Source: Candidatus Omnitrophota bacterium
GTDB lineage: Bacteria; Omnitrophota; Gorgyraeia; Velamenicoccales; Velamenicoccaceae
Length of the DNA: 64,000 nt
Direction of reading: 5' to 3'
NCBI GenBank assembly: GCA_020052645.1
Contig: JAGVOQ010000009.1
Location: 43,000 to 106,999, forward strand
A model generated the notes under the pieces. It ran no database searches, had not been told where the DNA came from, and worked only from the letters and a program-made list of their open reading frames with translations. This document shows positions 1 to 8,317 of this stretch, piece by piece (position 1 is the stretch's first letter; the number at the start of each line of letters is the position of its first letter). A program made the position numbers and the translations under genes.

Positions 1-1
1 T

Positions 2-1300
2 TGGTTAATGAATCCTTGTGAAAATATTAACGGCGTAAGCTACAGCTGCCATCCTATTATTAAAAACCCTTGCACGTATCCTTCGCTTTTTACCTCACCG
101 CTTTTTTTTGCTCAAATCATGAAGGAGGCCATGCTCGCTCGTCTTCCTCGATGGGAATCTGTGGAAATTTATAAGTTTCTTGATCCAGCGGATAAGATGT
201 TAGGCCATATAAATAGGTTTCTCATCGAACGCTATCGATTAGAGTTTATTGCGGTCGGTTATTTCGGCGCGGATGCTTTTCAACACCGGTATTGGGGGGC
301 TTATGCGCCTGAGTATTTTGATGTTTCGCAAAATGAAGTTGAAGAGAAGGGGGCTTTAATAAACTCCTATTATAGAAAAATGGATCGGTTGTTAGGTTAT
401 TTTATAAAAAATGACTACACCATTATTTTTATTTCTGATCATGGTTTTTGCCGCAATGATAAAGGCGCCGGGCCGAGGTTAATAAAATATTTTAATTTGA
501 ATTCTAATAAGCAGCACATAAATTTTTTAATGAATATTTTTCTAGAGAAATTGGGTTTTCTTGTTTTTATTCCTAAGCCGGAAGACGGCGGCCAGATCGA
601 TTTTTCAAAGACAGAAGCTTTCTTTTATAATAACCCTAAGAAAGGAATTTTTGGAATACGGATCAACAGGGCCCTGTTCCAAGAGGACGGCTTGAGGAAT
701 TACAGAAGGAAAATTTTCTTGACGTTTAAAGAAGCGCATTTTGAAACCGGCGAAAACATCTTTGTCAATGTCAGGGAAAATCAGAATCCCCATAATGTCG
801 ATGAGCCTGATGTTGTTTTTGTTATGAGCCCTGTTTTTAAGAGAAAGGACCTCATTGTTACAGAGGCCAAAGGGAATGATCTGCATCTTTCAAATGTCGA
901 ACTTTTTGATTTTAAAAAACGCGTGCTTTCACAAATTATTGCTGGCAGTAAAAAAATTGCTTTAAAAGAGCTGATCGATTATTCTCATGATGGGGTGCAT
1001 GAGCATGAAGGAGTGATCATTATGTCAGGGCCGCATATTAAAAAAAATCATTACATTGATGGCGCTAATCTTTTGGATGTTACGCCGACAATCCTTTATT
1101 TGTTAGGGTTCGCTGTGGGCCGGGATATGGACGGTCATGTTCTTGTAAATGCGCTGGAGCCTGATTTTATCGCAAAAAATCCGATAGAGTTTATCGATTC
1201 CTATGAGGACGAAAAGTATTTTGCTAAAGGAGAGAAAAAAGGAGCTAAGAATATTGAAATAGATCTCAAGCGTATGCGTAGTTTGGGGTACGCTCAATAA
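2..1300 (+). CDS. alkaline-phosphatase-superfamily phosphodiesterase, 5' end outside window
   Basis: The frame is open to the left edge, so the true start is outside; the first in-frame ATG is at 8. The visible part fits the C-terminal portion of a type I phosphodiesterase/nucleotide pyrophosphatase-like enzyme. Counting from that ATG, metal-site motifs are DAFQH (89-93), SDHG (143-146), HEHEG (331-335) and GPH (341-343). The N-terminal metal site with the nucleophile is not in the visible part. The C-terminus SLGYAQ almost equals that of the next gene (SLGYIQ), so the two may be distant relatives used in the same process. The substrate is unknown. Confidence 0.75.
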   Translation, partial: WLMNPCENINGVSYSCHPIIKNPCTYPSLFTSPLFFAQIMKEAMLARLPRWESVEIYKFLDPADKMLGHINRFLIERYRLEFIAVGYFGADAFQHRYWGAYAPEYFDVSQNEVEEKGALINSYYRKMDRLLGYFIKNDYTIIFISDHGFCRNDKGAGPRLIKYFNLNSNKQHINFLMNIFLEKLGFLVFIPKPEDGGQIDFSKTEAFFYNNPKKGIFGIRINRALFQEDGLRNYRRKIFLTFKEAHFETGENIFVNVRENQNPHNVDEPDVVFVMSPVFKRKDLIVTEAKGNDLHLSNVELFDFKKRVLSQIIAGSKKIALKELIDYSHDGVHEHEGVIIMSGPHIKKNHYIDGANLLDVTPTILYLLGFAVGRDMDGHVLVNALEPDFIAKNPIEFIDSYEDEKYFAKGEKKGAKNIEIDLKRMRSLGYAQ

Positions 1301-1310
1301 AACAAAAATT

Positions 1311-1418
1311 TCAAACAAAATAATTCCTATCCAAGCTTCTATATTGAATGGCCTCGGCAATATGTTTGACTCCAATATTTTCATCCTGCGACAGATCGCT
1401 GATTGTACGGGCGATTTT
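1311..1418 (-). pseudogene. remnant of a second comM-like gene (last 35 codons)
   Basis: The minus strand reads a C-terminus with the core DLSQDENIG and [13 protein letters not shown] followed by a stop. It matches the end of the comM fragment at 2930-3037 in the same frame, with roughly nine in ten bases the same by eye. Upstream of 1418 the likeness stops abruptly and the sequence does not read like an ATPase. Several of the differences change residues conservatively and the stop codon is kept, so this looks like the tail of a diverged comM copy rather than a fresh duplication. It lies just after a phosphodiesterase gene, as comM itself lies just after the gene ending at 2874. Confidence 0.75.
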
Positions 1419-1551
1419 GGTGACCCCACCACTAATTTGTTGCATTTCTTTTTAATGAAGATTAAGTTTGAGCTGGTTGTTGAAATGTCTTACGTTTCTT
1501 ATTATCCTACAATGACAGGGGTATAATTTTATGATAAAATTAGTTTTATAA

Positions 1552-2874
1552 ATGAATACTATCACATTAAATTTCAAGAAAGTTATACTACTTTTGTGTA
1601 TTTTTATATTTTTATTGGCCTTGAGCATTTTAACAATAGGAAGGCTTAGAAAACCTAATATTATATTGATCACGCTCGACGCTCTTAGGGCAGATCATTT
1701 AACTTGCTATGGCTATAAGATGCCCACGTCTCCTTTTCTTGATGAATTTACAAAAGACGCATTTCTTTTTGAAAAGGCTGTTGCCCAAAGTGCGAGCACT
1801 GTTCCTTCTGTTGCCTCAATGTTTACTTCCAGATATCCGTATACTGATTGCCTGGTAACTAAATCCTTTACCTTGGGCAAGTATTCTACGACTATAACGG
1901 AGTTTCTTAGGGCTAAAGGGTATGAGACGTACGCTATTGTAGGACATACTTATGTTTCAAGAAAATTTGGTTTTGATAGAACTTTCAGTCATTATGATGA
2001 CAATGCTGGTAAAATAAGGAATGCGGATGAATTAACAAGAGCAACAATTCAATTACTGAAAGAAAAGAAAAATATCAAACCATTCTTTCTGTGGCTTCAT
2101 TACAGAGAACCACATTCTCCTTATAGCCCTCCCTTGAAATATATTCAGATGTTTTCTAACAATGGGTTTATCAGCGAAGAGAATACGCTTGATGTTTATA
2201 CTATTTATGGGCGTAATAAAACTCTTTCTAAAGAAGATATTCGCACATTAACCAATTCATACGATGGGAATATAAGATTCTTGGATGATAATCTAAGAGA
2301 GCTGTTTGCGTATTTAAAGCAAACCGGTTTATTGCAAAAATCGATAATACTAATAATGGCAGATCATGGGGAGAGTCTTGGAGAACACAATATTTTTGAC
2401 CATAATGAGTTATATTACGGGATTCTGAGAGTTCCTTTGATTATTAGAATCCCTAACATGAAAGGGAGGCATATTTTTTATCCCGTAGCTTTAGTGGACA
2501 TTTTTCCAACTATATTAGAGTTAGTCGGCGGAAAGAATATCCCAGGGTTAAATCAATTGCGGGGAGAAAGTGTATTTCGTAATAAGAAATTGCAAAGAGC
2601 GTTGTTTTCAGAAAATCGAGATAGAACTTCATTGATTGTTGATAATTTCAGGCTTTTCCGTAATGCTAAAGGTAAATATGAATTATATGATATACATAGC
2701 GATCCTGCGGAATTCGATAATTTAGTTTCAAAAGATCAGAGGGTAGTCCATTTATTGAAACAAAAAATGGACTCTTTTCTGGAATCTTCCCAATGCGCGC
2801 CTACCAGCGACGACAGTTTTTCACTAGATGTAAATACTAAAGAAAGACTGAGAAGCTTAGGATATATTCAGTAG
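1552..2874 (+). CDS. membrane-anchored sulfatase-like phosphotransferase/hydrolase
   Basis: This is a sulfatase-family protein of the alkaline phosphatase superfamily. A single membrane anchor lies at residues 10-30, followed by TLDALRADH (41-49, first metal site) and DHGESLGEH (271-279, second metal site). Where true sulfatases carry the formylglycine motif C/S-x-P-S-R, this protein has STVPSVAS (82-89). The nucleophile is then likely Thr, which argues for a phosphotransferase or phosphatase rather than a sulfatase. The active domain would face the periplasm. The 440-residue length is usual for the family. It sits between a comM-like remnant and comM. The substrate cannot be told from sequence. 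Confidence 0.8.
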   Translation: MNTITLNFKKVILLLCIFIFLLALSILTIGRLRKPNIILITLDALRADHLTCYGYKMPTSPFLDEFTKDAFLFEKAVAQSASTVPSVASMFTSRYPYTDCLVTKSFTLGKYSTTITEFLRAKGYETYAIVGHTYVSRKFGFDRTFSHYDDNAGKIRNADELTRATIQLLKEKKNIKPFFLWLHYREPHSPYSPPLKYIQMFSNNGFISEENTLDVYTIYGRNKTLSKEDIRTLTNSYDGNIRFLDDNLRELFAYLKQTGLLQKSIILIMADHGESLGEHNIFDHNELYYGILRVPLIIRIPNMKGRHIFYPVALVDIFPTILELVGGKNIPGLNQLRGESVFRNKKLQRALFSENRDRTSLIVDNFRLFRNAKGKYELYDIHSDPAEFDNLVSKDQRVVHLLKQKMDSFLESSQCAPTSDDSFSLDVNTKERLRSLGYIQ

Positions 2875-2929
2875 CGCTTTCCTGTTTTATCTCGAAACAA
2901 AAACTATTTTTTAAAAATTAAGAGTGACG

Positions 2930-4267
2930 TTACGTAAAGAATTCTCTATCCAAGCTTCTGTATTGAATGGCCTCGGCAATATGGTTGATACCAATGTTTT
3001 CATCCTGCGCAAGATCGCTGATCGTGCGAGCGATTTTTAAAATTTTGTCGTAAGCCCTTGCCGAAAGTCGAAATTCTTCAATGGCAGTTTTTAAGAGGTT
3101 TTGTGCCGCAGAGTCGAGAAGGCAATATTTTTTTATCTGCTGGTGGCTCATCGTGGAGTTGAAGAGGTTGGCATCATTTTTGAATCGTTCTTTTTGGATG
3201 CGCTGTGCAGACAGGACTCTTTCTTTAATCGTTTTCGAAGATTCCGATGCCTCGGTGCTTACTAATTCGTGATATTTAACGCTGGGGACTTCCATGTGGA
3301 TGTCTATCCTGTCCAAAAGAGGTCCTGAAATTTTTGTGCGGTATCTGTTGATCTCTCGCGGGGTGCATCGACACGTTTGTCTTGCTTGCCCTTGTGTACC
3401 ACAAGGGCAGGGGTTCATGGCGCATACGAGCATGAAAGAAGCCGGAAAAGTGAGTGATTTAGCAATGCGCGCCACGCGAATGGTTCCGTCTTCTAAAGGT
3501 TGACGCAACGCCTCAAGGACATTGCGATGGAACTCTGGGAGTTCATCTAAAAATAAAACTCCATTGTGGGCAAGGCTTATCTCGCCGGGTTGAGGTGTAG
3601 ATCCTCCGCCGACAAGCGCCACATCCGAAATGGTATGATGAGGCGACCGAAAAGGTCTTTGATGAATAAGCCCGATCTTGGCATCAACAAGCCCGACCGC
3701 AGAATGGATCTTTGTTGTTTCTAAAGATTCCTCTTCGCTTAATTCCGGCAAAATGGTTGTCAGCCGTTTAGCCAGCATTGTCTTGCCGCTGCCAGGAGGC
3801 CCTACAAAAAGAATATTGTGCCGTCCTGAAGCGGCGATCTCAAGGGCCCTTTTAGCAGACCACTGGCCTTTTACTTCCGAGAAATCAAGCGTAGATGAGA
3901 GGGTTTCTTGGTAAATTTTTGGATCAGGACAACAGCAAAGCGAATTTTGAGGATCAAAAAGTAACTCCGTTGTTTCTTTAAGTGTTTTTACGCCAAAGAC
4001 TTTCGATTCTTTTACAATAGCTGCTTCATTGGCATTGATAAAAGGAAGGATAATATTTTTTAGCCCCTGTTTTCTTAAATACAGGGTCATGGCCAGAGCG
4101 CCTTTGATGCTTCTAAGCGCACCGTTTAAGGCTAATTCACCGATAAAATAATAATCATTGAGCTTTTCTTTGTTGATCTGGCCAGAGGCCGCAAGGATAC
4201 CAAGGGCGATGGCTAAATCAAATGCAGATCCTTCTTTTTTAGTGTAAGTCCTCATTTTGCAAATCAC
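2930..4267 (-). pseudogene. comM: comM (YifB-type Mg-chelatase-like AAA+ ATPase), 3' part, split by the element
   Basis: ComM/YifB proteins are about 500 residues; this piece covers all but the first 75 or so. It carries Walker A GPPGSGKT, the sensor-region NGVLFLDELPEF and the C-terminal Mg-chelatase domain. The missing N-terminus lies at 20119-20343, and joining NVKK from there to EGSAFD here restores the family sequence exactly. The reading frame now begins in element DNA: GTG at 4267, or more likely ATG at 4255 with GGAG 11 bases upstream. A shortened ComM may therefore still be made. ComM is a hexameric helicase that promotes branch migration in natural transformation; without the N-terminal domain it is probably impaired. 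Confidence 0.9.
4234..4240. other. attL core
   Basis: CTTTTTT is shared with the right junction at 20118-20124. On the coding (minus) strand of comM it reads as the AAAAAAG of the Lys-Lys-Glu codons, where the two comM halves meet. The exact crossover dinucleotide cannot be fixed by eye because the shared stretch is a homopolymer. Confidence 0.7.
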
Positions 4268-4352
4268 TCCTTATCTCTTAAATTCCCAAACAGTTACACG
4301 ATTTAGAAGTCTGACGGATTTTTTGTATTTTTAACATAAGGAGCATGACTTA

Positions 4353-4799
4353 ATGAACACAACCCTTAATGATTTGATATTTCCTTGCAAGGATTGTTCG
4401 AGACCTTGTGAGGATTACGCCAGGGCAAGAAATAAGCCCTATGCGAAACCTTGCCCGGAGTTAGAAAAGTTTCTCTGGGATTCAATTCAAAAAAAGAAAT
4501 TTGATTATACAAAAGAAACAGCACGTCCATCTTCGGGTGGGAAATTAGCTTCTTTGGTTCGTTCGGCACTTATAGAAGCCAATTTAACATACAAGGAAAT
4601 GACTCTTACCGAAAAACTTTTGCAGGAAGACGATTTGAATTTCTTAGCAACTGGTAAACAAAGCAAGTTGTGGTTTAAGACGGAACAGGTCTATGAAGAT
4701 GCAATGGATAACTGCTTGTTCTTTGGCGATACCAAACGCTTTGAAGAAATTATCGGGCTTAATCAAGAGCACCCGAGAGAGCGAGGAAGAAGACGATGA
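4353..4799 (+). CDS. Cys-rich N-terminus hypothetical protein (element)
   Basis: 148 residues that I do not recognise. The N-terminal third has Cys residues in the order CKDCSRPC and a later Cys (CPELEKF), a spacing that could bind zinc. The rest is charged and helical, with no membrane segment. It is the first gene after attL, and its stop overlaps the next start by four bases (ATGA), so the two are likely co-translated. The pair comes before the replication block, a position often held by early or regulatory genes in phage-like elements. No function is assigned. Confidence 0.65.
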   Translation: MNTTLNDLIFPCKDCSRPCEDYARARNKPYAKPCPELEKFLWDSIQKKKFDYTKETARPSSGGKLASLVRSALIEANLTYKEMTLTEKLLQEDDLNFLATGKQSKLWFKTEQVYEDAMDNCLFFGDTKRFEEIIGLNQEHPRERGRRR

Positions 4800-5296
4800 A
4801 ACTAATAAATGACCCAGATATTTGTTTTGCTTTTGGATTTAATGAGAATGTTTCAGAGAGGGAACGAGTAAGGATTTTATCCGAAAGCATAAGGAATATT
4901 AAAAAGAAGCTCCGCAGAGTTATTGAGATTCGTCCCGGAGGAGAACCACTCTTAGATAGGATTGGAATTAGGAAACTTAAATCTTGGAAGACGACGAAAA
5001 ACCATGTCCCGAAGCCAGAACGGATACTTGATGCTTTTAAAACAAGCGAGTGGCAAGAGAAACTCTTAGAATCCACAACAGACCCAGTTGATAGGGCGTT
5101 ACTTGATATTTATTTCACTTGTCGAAAGAAAGAGAAGGATGGAATTACCCCAAAAAGGCTTAATCAGGCTGAAATAGCCCTAGAGTTGAAGAAGATAGGC
5201 ATAGATTTAACTCAGACAGCCGTATCCAGAAGACTCCAACGCATAAAAACAGGGGGTAAACTACAACCTAATCTAATAGATGAGAGCGAGAAATAG
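4796..5296 (+). CDS. hypothetical protein with possible C-terminal helix-turn-helix (element)
   Basis: 166 residues. The C-terminal part, around LNQAEIALELKKIGIDLTQ and TAVSRRLQRIK, has the rhythm of a helix-turn-helix in which a new site is tested by a second helix (QTAVSRRLQRI). A DNA-binding or sigma-like role is plausible but not shown. The N-terminal half is helical and basic. Translation is coupled to the upstream gene by ATGA. No closer family is recognised. Confidence 0.65.
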   Translation: MKLINDPDICFAFGFNENVSERERVRILSESIRNIKKKLRRVIEIRPGGEPLLDRIGIRKLKSWKTTKNHVPKPERILDAFKTSEWQEKLLESTTDPVDRALLDIYFTCRKKEKDGITPKRLNQAEIALELKKIGIDLTQTAVSRRLQRIKTGGKLQPNLIDESEK

Positions 5297-5351
5297 ATTC
5301 ACATAATTTTATTTTAATTAAATATTGATAATAACTTAAAAGGAGTTTCTT

Positions 5352-5537
5352 ATGGGAAAAATCGAGATGAGCCTGATTGAGATGGCAAGTTGCCTAGGGA
5401 AGCATCCTTCAACCATCCGTTACCACATTAGAAAAGGCAACATCATGCCTGAAACGGTTATAAAAAATAACCGAATAGCGTATGTTTTTGACTTGTTGGA
5501 TTTTGAACGTTTTAAAGAAATACTCAGAGAGGATTAA
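5352..5537 (+). CDS. small HTH DNA-binding protein (MerR/excisionase-like)
   Basis: 61 residues. MASCLGKHPSTIRYHIRKG followed by a short wing and FDLLDFERF is the usual layout of a winged helix-turn-helix of the HTH_17/excisionase type. AAGGAG lies seven bases before the ATG. The stop TAA is followed at once by the ATG of the next small gene, so the two are probably in one transcript. It may act as an early regulator or excision factor; a second protein of similar fold is encoded at 15928-16128. Confidence 0.7.
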   Translation: MGKIEMSLIEMASCLGKHPSTIRYHIRKGNIMPETVIKNNRIAYVFDLLDFERFKEILRED

Positions 5538-5696
5538 ATGAGTAAACAACCAACCTATGAGGACTTAATGTTTGTTGTTAGCGTCTTAGAGAAAAACAAA
5601 CAAGAGATTAAAGATTTAAGGAATTTAATTTACAAGCTGATTTTCGATAAAAAAGGGAACGAAATCAACAATAGAATCACAAAGTTCATGAACTAA
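5538..5696 (+). CDS. small hypothetical protein (52 aa)
   Basis: The ATG directly abuts the stop of the HTH gene, and the frame runs 52 codons to TAA at 5694-5696. The product is charged and predicted helical (core SVLEKNKQEIKDLRNLIYKL), perhaps a short coiled coil. The tight packing and the following RBS of the cold-shock gene support a real gene. Function unknown. Confidence 0.5.
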   Translation: MSKQPTYEDLMFVVSVLEKNKQEIKDLRNLIYKLIFDKKGNEINNRITKFMN

Positions 5697-5709
5697 TGAA
5701 GGAGGAACA

Positions 5710-6003
5710 ATGGAACAAGGACAAAAGCTACAAGGAACAGTTAAATGGTTTTCAATCCGCAAAGGGTATGGATTTATAACGACTACAGACGGTATTGATT
5801 ACTTCGTTTATTTTGAAGACGTTATGAGCCAAGATAGTTATAAATTCTTAGACGCTGGGGATAAGGTGGAGTTTTCAGTAGGAAAGGCAAGAGACGGCAG
5901 AACAAAGGCGGTTGACGTTGTTAAAATACCATTAAAACCTATTCCACCAGAAATAGTGCAAAAGGTCTATGATTCTTTCCTTACAACGGACAGAGGTGAG
6001 TAA
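5710..6003 (+). CDS. cold-shock-domain protein (element)
   Basis: 97 residues with a CspA-type fold in the first 70. GTVKWFSIRKGYGFI contains RNP1 (KGYGFI), and DYFVYFEDV stands at the RNP2 position, where most family members have VFVHF. AGDKVEFSVG and the final strand also fit. Cold-shock domains bind single-stranded RNA or DNA. A GGAGGA RBS lies close upstream, and the gene is directly followed by the replication protein gene (TAAATG), so a role in exposing or coating single strands at replication is plausible. The extra 25 C-terminal residues are not part of the domain. Confidence 0.85.
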   Translation: MEQGQKLQGTVKWFSIRKGYGFITTTDGIDYFVYFEDVMSQDSYKFLDAGDKVEFSVGKARDGRTKAVDVVKIPLKPIPPEIVQKVYDSFLTTDRGE

Positions 6004-6882
6004 ATGCCGAACAATAAACTAATTGAAGAAAAAACTCTCAAGCGAACTGGGGGATGGGCTAAGATTCCCAATTTCATTATAGATACTGGTATTTGGGCTA
6101 AGCTAAATCCAAATGCAAAGGCTGTTTATATTGTTATCCTTAGCCACGCTCATTATCAGACAGGAGTTTGTAGCCCTAATAGAGAAACAGTCGCTAAGGA
6201 AGCCGGGATTAATGTTGATGGGTTTTTTAAGGCAAGGCAGGAACTAGAAGAAGAGGGATTAATCCAGACCTGGAGACGAAAAATTAATTGCCAATGGAAC
6301 TATAAGATTATAAAAACCCCTGAAGAACAACGAGAGGCGTTAGATAAGTTACGGAGTAAATCCATAGCTAACATAGGCAAGGGTGGTAATGTACGGAATC
6401 AATCCATAGCTTATCTCAAGGATGATAAGGGTAGATTCATCAAAAGTGATGAGAAGGTACGGAATGAATCCATACCTCCAGTACGGAATGAATCCATAAC
6501 TAACCTTCACCGGAATGAATCCATAACTAAAGAGAATATAAGAATAAATACTAAAGAGAATAGCAACACAGGCTCGTCTTCGGCTGTCTTTCAGAGCCAA
6601 GCCTCGCCTGTTCTAACTGAAGACAACCTTAAAAACAGTTGTTTAGCGGTAGCTGAACCTTGCGAAGCGGGGGTCGGCGTAATCTCAGCTCCCGAGTCGA
6701 GCGTTGAACAGCTCCTCTTAAAAACGGGGTTGTTTAATGGTTCTGAGGAGCGGGTCGGTTTCAAGGTTGTGGCTTTACGAGCCGAGAGGTTTCCTAGCCG
6801 TATGCTTTTGGGCTGGGGGGTCGCAGAAAATGATATTCCGCCTATTTTAGATGCTCTCAACTTAGAAGTCGCTAGGGTTTAA
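6004..6882 (+). CDS. HTH replication initiator-like protein with internal repeats
   Basis: 292 residues. The N-terminal 100 residues (KLNPNAKAVYIVILSHA, SPNRETVAKEAGI, ARQELEEEGLI) form a winged helix of the kind found in phage O-type and plasmid replication initiators. The middle repeats RNESI-like units five times, from the DNA repeats listed at 6351-6528. The C-terminal part is not recognised. In lambda, the origin lies inside the O gene between the DNA-binding N-terminus and the DnaB-binding C-terminus; the layout here is the same. No helicase or helicase loader gene is seen nearby, so host DnaB would have to be recruited. The start codon directly follows the cold-shock gene. Confidence 0.65.
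   Translation: MPNNKLIEEKTLKRTGGWAKIPNFIIDTGIWAKLNPNAKAVYIVILSHAHYQTGVCSPNRETVAKEAGINVDGFFKARQELEEEGLIQTWRRKINCQWNYKIIKTPEEQREALDKLRSKSIANIGKGGNVRNQSIAYLKDDKGRFIKSDEKVRNESIPPVRNESITNLHRNESITKENIRINTKENSNTGSSSAVFQSQASPVLTEDNLKNSCLAVAEPCEAGVGVISAPESSVEQLLLKTGLFNGSEERVGFKVVALRAERFPSRMLLGWGVAENDIPPILDALNLEVARV
6351..6528 (+). repeat. five 19-bp in-gene direct repeats, candidate iterons/origin
   Basis: Copies start at 6351, 6393, 6459, 6483 and 6510, with consensus ACGGAATGAATCCATAACT. The last three agree at nearly every base, including silent positions. Spacings are 42, 66, 24 and 27 bases, so all copies keep the reading frame. An AT-rich stretch follows (about 6527-6567), as expected for an unwinding region. 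A protein-level repeat is the alternative explanation. Confidence 0.6.
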
Positions 6883-6926
6883 AAGAATTATGCGGAAAAT
6901 AACAAGGACAAACGAAAGGGCTAACA

Positions 6927-7076
6927 ATGAAGAGAACTGAAGCAATAGACTGGGAAGCTGAAGAACTTCGAAAAGATATCCAAAAATGGATGGATGATTA
7001 TTACATGACAAACTATGGCTTAAGCTACAGAGAATTTATCCTGATGGATGCACAAGTAAAACAGGATAATAGCTAA
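6927..7076 (+). CDS. small hypothetical protein (49 aa)
   Basis: ATG with AAAGGG eight bases upstream and 49 codons to TAA. The product is acidic and helical (DWEAEELRKDIQKWMDDYY). It lies between the replication gene and the TerS-like gene on the same strand, with short gaps on both sides. Unknown function; it could be a small phage-type regulator. Confidence 0.5.
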   Translation: MKRTEAIDWEAEELRKDIQKWMDDYYMTNYGLSYREFILMDAQVKQDNS

Positions 7077-7106
7077 ACATAATTCGGCGAAAGACAAAAA
7101 GGGCAC

Positions 7107-7613
7107 ATGAGAGAATTATCACCTAAGGAACTAAGATTCATAGAGCTCTATCTGAACTCAGACAATATAGCAACCTACTGCAACGCTACAGAAAGCTACT
7201 GCCAGGCTTACCAGCTAAATAATCGTAATTTGGCGGGAGTCAAAGGGAGCCTATTGTTAAGAAAAGGTAGGGTAAAACGTTATAAGGAGGAAGTAATGAG
7301 TGAATTTAAGATTGATGTAAGCAAACACTTGAGAACACTGGACAAAAAGCTAGATTCCCTCACAGAAGAGGGCAAAATCAGCAAAGAAGAGCTCATGGCA
7401 ATAAGATTACTGGCTGAGACAGAAGGCAAGATAGGTTCAAAGAGTAATATCCAGGCTGTTCAGATTCAAGTGGGGAGCAATGGGCAGATAAACTTAGAAA
7501 CTATGGGGTTATTTACTCTCTTAGAGCTACAGAAGAAGATTGAAGAGCAGTTAGAAAATAAGTTAAAGAGCCTAAACATGAATAAGACTGAAGGAGCAGA
7601 ACAAACAAGTTAA
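7107..7613 (+). CDS. terminase small subunit-like protein
   Basis: 168 residues. The N-terminal 60 residues, LSPKELRFIELYLNS, then ESYCQAYQL, then GVKGSLLLRKGRVKRYKEEV, follow the pattern of Terminase_2-type small subunits: 'xLTxKQxxFvxxYlxx', Ala/Tyr helix-turn-helix, then 'GxrLLxxpkV'. TerS binds the pac/cos site and brings it to TerL. The C-terminal half has a long charged helix suited to oligomerisation. No large terminase subunit follows; the next 700 bases are non-coding and the genes after them run leftward. TerS alone is a hallmark of phage satellites that redirect a helper's packaging motor. Confidence 0.6.
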   Translation: MRELSPKELRFIELYLNSDNIATYCNATESYCQAYQLNNRNLAGVKGSLLLRKGRVKRYKEEVMSEFKIDVSKHLRTLDKKLDSLTEEGKISKEELMAIRLLAETEGKIGSKSNIQAVQIQVGSNGQINLETMGLFTLLELQKKIEEQLENKLKSLNMNKTEGAEQTS

Positions 7614-8317
7614 AACTTATTTGGTATAGGATTAGAGAGTATTTGTAAGCACAGAATTGTTTAGGGGACTATTTTGGTTTAGGAAGGCTTTAGTTTTAGC
7701 TTTAGCTCCCAGTAATACTTAAAGCTCTTTATCTCTGATACTGAGGTTGATACTGTCTCTCATTCGATAGGATATAGATATAAAGCATACCCACCCACAG
7801 GAACCCACCCATAGGAAACAATAACAACATAGTAGTAAAAATATTATAGTTCAGGTTCAGTCGGTTAATAATAATCTAAGTTTAGACCCACCCGGCGGTA
7901 CCCAGGGCATACCCCCCAGCCGAGGGGTGTGTAGAACATATTACGATTCGGATATTTTTATATCAGAAACCAAATTCCCGGGCTACAAGCTACTTCGAGA
8001 ACTTGACATGTTTGTTTTTCTGAGCACAAAACAAGCCTTCTGTGGGGTCTTTAAGCCATATTGCTACGCCTAGAAATTACAAGCTCAATTCCAATCCAAA
8101 TTTTGCAATAGTTTTTCAAAATCCTTTAGAACTTTTTTAGCAACATCACACTTTTTGAGTTCTGCAAAACTCCCTCACAAAAAAGGGCACTATTTCGCCT
8201 AGGATGCCCCAGGTTGCATCGAGGTCTTCTAAACACACTGGGAGACGATTTAAAGGGCGTGAGCACAAAATCAGTTTTGAGTTCGTTGATTGTAGGGCAA
8301 ATTTCGAGAGGTGAGTT
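7614..8317. other. 700-base non-coding region after terS
   Basis: I see no convincing gene on either strand. The stretch holds two near-identical tandem units (ACCCACCCACAGGA and ACCCACCCATAGGA, about 7789-7817), a short C-rich/G-rich hairpin at about 7910-7929, and two copies of TGAGCACAAA (8021-8030, 8260-8269). The same motif recurs at 14478-14487 and, with one change and inverted, at 16741-16750. Its place directly after terS makes it a candidate packaging-site region, which is inference. Confidence 0.45.

Noticed and set aside
1311..1526. Rightward frame of 60 codons at 1344
   Set aside because: It lies opposite the comM-like remnant and has no RBS; the minus-strand match explains the sequence.
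6351..6528. Regularly spaced repeats as a CRISPR array
   Set aside because: Spacing is 24 to 66 bases, always a multiple of three, and lies within an open frame; no cas genes are present.
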